Shown piece by piece: positions 6,809 through 7,970 of a DNA stretch of 7,970 bases. Each line of letters opens with the position of its first letter. Within the stretch, counting starts at the first letter, position 1. The translations under genes and the position numbers were made by a program. Under the pieces are notes generated by a model, which was not told where the DNA came from, did no database searches, and saw only the letters and a list, made by a program, of their open reading frames with translations. The stretch comes from Deltaproteobacteria bacterium (GTDB lineage Bacteria > Desulfobacterota_C > Deferrisomatia > Deferrisomatales > JACRMM01): NCBI GenBank assembly GCA_016218905.1, contig JACRCS010000820.1:1-7970 (forward strand), in the 5' to 3' direction.

Positions 6809-6882
6809 TGGACGCAGTGGACGATCTGGACGAGGTGGACGGTCCGCTCCGTCCACGAAGTCCACTCCGTCCACAAAGTCCA
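6809..6882. repeat. Inverted array of 9-base TGGAC/GTCCA units
   Basis: On the plus strand TGGAC occurs at 6809, 6818, 6827 and 6836, always 9 bases apart with variable four-base linkers (GCAG, GATC, GAGG). After one base the complementary unit follows: GTCCG at 6842, then GTCCA at 6851, 6860, 6869 and 6878, again with exact 9-base period (linkers CTCC, CGAA, CTCC, CAAA). The two halves are inverted, so the transcript of either strand can fold into a long hairpin with paired 5-base blocks separated by internal loops. It sits between the nitroreductase stop (6888) and the aminopeptidase start (6728). It could be an intercistronic hairpin, a mobile small repeat, or an array of protein-binding sites. 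I do not know its name. Confidence 0.85.
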
Positions 6883-6887
6883 CCGGC

Positions 6888-7790
6888 TTACCGGAACCGC
6901 ACGGGCAGCTCCGGGCGGGGAGGCACGCGCGGGAAGCCCCTCGACGGGTACCCGGCCGTGAGGACGCTGTAGGCTCGACGGCCCCGCGGGACGCCTGCCG
7001 AGCGCCCGAGCCCCGGGAAACGCCGGAGGACGGCCGAGGCGTAGCCGATGTGGCAGGTGCCGAGCCCAAGGCTCGGCGCCAGGAGCGCGGCCTGGCCGGC
7101 GGCGAGGGCGCAGTCCGCCTCCGCGGTCTCGGCCGGGGGCGCGTGGAAGAGGAGGAGCACCGGGGCGTGGTGGAAGAGCGGGTCCTCCCCGCGGGCGAGG
7201 CGCTCGTCCACCCGCGCCATGGAAGGGGCGGCTTCCCGCAGCTCCCGCACGGGACCGGAGCCGAGGACCAGGGAGAGGAGGGCCGGGACCCCCGGAGTGC
7301 CCACCGCCCGGAACAACTTCCGGTAGAAAGCGACGATCCGCCGCTGGAGCTCGCGCCGCTCCCCTTCGGTCTCGATGACGACACAGCCGACCGTCCGGGC
7401 GTTGTGCCCGTTCGGCGCCGCCCGGGCGGCTTCCAGGAGGAGCCGCAGGACCTCGCGGGGGACCGGGTCCGGCCGGTAGGCCCGGACCGAACGCCGGCCC
7501 CGGAGCCAGGCGAGCACGCTCTCGGCCGGGGGCGGGTGAGCTGCAGAGGCGAGCGAAGAAGCGGCGCGGTGGGAGAGCGCGCCCGCGGGACACGCCGCGG
7601 CGCAGTGGCCGCAGGCGATGCAGAACGCCTCGGCGGCGGGATCCGCCGAGGGAACCGCGCCCTCCCCGCCGACGAGCACCCGCTGGGGGCAGACGTCGGA
7701 GCAGGCTCCGCAGCGGAGGCAGGTCTCAGGGTCGATGCGGAGCAAAGGGCCGCACGGTCCTTCCTCGAAAGCCGATCGGAGATGGGACAT
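6888..7790 (-). CDS. Nitroreductase family protein with N-terminal two-cluster ferredoxin domain
   Basis: The 300-residue product joins a bacterial ferredoxin-like domain to an FMN-dependent nitroreductase fold. The ferredoxin part has CxxCxxCxxxCP at Cys24, 27, 30 and 34 and a second set at Cys57, 60, 63 and 67, enough for two [4Fe-4S] clusters. The nitroreductase part begins about residue 93 with LRGRRSVRAYRPDPVPREVL, whose RRSVR is the usual FMN phosphate contact, followed by AAPNGHNARTVGCVVI (124-139), the helical middle, and the LGLGTCHIGY block (241-250) near the second FMN-binding edge. Electrons probably pass from a low-potential donor through the clusters to FMN; the true substrate is unknown. 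Such fusions are common in anaerobes but also occur in other lineages. The ATG at 7788-7790 is followed by a family-like leader, but its ribosome binding site is weak. No membrane segment or signal peptide is seen. The gene is flanked by repeats on both sides. Confidence 0.9.
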   Translation of the reverse strand: MSHLRSAFEEGPCGPLLRIDPETCLRCGACSDVCPQRVLVGGEGAVPSADPAAEAFCIACGHCAAACPAGALSHRAASSLASAAHPPPAESVLAWLRGRRSVRAYRPDPVPREVLRLLLEAARAAPNGHNARTVGCVVIETEGERRELQRRIVAFYRKLFRAVGTPGVPALLSLVLGSGPVRELREAAPSMARVDERLARGEDPLFHHAPVLLLFHAPPAETAEADCALAAGQAALLAPSLGLGTCHIGYASAVLRRFPGLGRSAGVPRGRRAYSVLTAGYPSRGFPRVPPRPELPVRFR

Positions 7791-7805
7791 CGGGAGCGCC
7801 TCCGT

Positions 7806-7970
7806 CTGTGGGAGCAGCCTCCAGGCCGCGGCGGTCTGTTCCTCTTGCCTGTGGGACCGGCCTCCAGGCCGCGAGGGTCGGGTCCTCTTGCCTGTGGGAC
7901 CGGCCTCCAGGCCGCGATCGTCGGGTCCTCTTGCCTGTGGGAGCGGCCTCCAGGCCGCGATCGTCGGGTC
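7806..7970. repeat. 43-base tandem repeat with REP-like hairpins
   Basis: Units start at 7806, 7849, 7892 and 7935 (period exactly 43), and the fourth is cut by the window edge. Each begins CTGTGGGA, continues with a palindrome whose best copy (7943-7958) is GCGGCCT-CC-AGGCCGC, and ends with a less conserved tail ending in CCTCTTGC. Unit 1 has one mismatch in the left arm and a diverged tail; units 2 and 3 carry C for G at the outermost arm position; units 3 and 4 share the same tail. The GTGGG-plus-hairpin design resembles bacterial REP sequences. It lies just upstream of the nitroreductase start on the minus strand, within what would be that gene's leader or promoter region, and may continue beyond the window. 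Confidence 0.88.

Noticed and set aside
6514..7593. 359-codon minus-strand frame spanning the repeat array and two genes
   Set aside because: It crosses the end of the nitroreductase and the start of the aminopeptidase in a different frame, and its product is Pro/Arg/Gly-rich low-complexity sequence.
7806..7970. CRISPR array
   Set aside because: The intervals between the hairpins are nearly identical and only about 20 bases long, so there are no unique spacers. No cas gene is present. A tandem REP-like repeat fits better.

Overview
The window is high-GC bacterial DNA: about 67-70% GC in the stretches I counted inside intact genes. It carries six intact protein genes, one hypothetical gene with a doubtful start, two gene remnants and two repeat structures. 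I cannot name the organism. The composition, the two-subunit E1 dehydrogenase genes and the repeat-rich gaps would fit a soil or subsurface lineage such as Acidobacteriota or a Rokubacteria-like group, but that is a guess. No RNA genes, integrase, transposase or CRISPR array were seen.

Left part (1-2326): an unrecognised helical protein with two C-terminal membrane segments (67-957) may lack its true N-terminus. The roughly 290-base gap after it holds, on the minus strand, a readable fragment of an AbrB/VapB-type antitoxin. It lacks the beginning of its domain and runs without a stop into the hypothetical gene. Next comes an intact peptide methionine sulfoxide reductase A (msrA). Directly after its stop codon lies the C-terminal half of an alpha/beta hydrolase, without its nucleophile half and with clearly lower GC (about 56%).

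Middle (2327-4802): a tight plus-strand operon encodes the alpha and beta subunits of a thiamine-diphosphate dehydrogenase E1 (pyruvate/acetoin dehydrogenase type) and then a small VOC/glyoxalase-fold protein. Each gene has a strong Shine-Dalgarno sequence and the gaps are 21 and 13 bases. No E2 or E3 gene is present, so the substrate stays open (a 2-oxo acid or acetoin) and the E1 must borrow its partners from elsewhere or use another acceptor.

Right part (4803-7970): two minus-strand genes converge on the operon. The first in transcription order is a nitroreductase with an N-terminal two-cluster ferredoxin domain (6888-7790), followed by a full-length M24B Xaa-Pro aminopeptidase (4920-6728). 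Between them is an inverted array of 9-base units, TGGAC(N4) x4 facing GTCCA(N4) x5. Upstream of the nitroreductase, running off the window end, is a 43-base tandem repeat whose units contain GTGGGA followed by a GC-rich hairpin, resembling REP elements. I found no clear new defence or metabolic system. The best leads are the two repeat structures, the antitoxin fossil and the E1-VOC operon.
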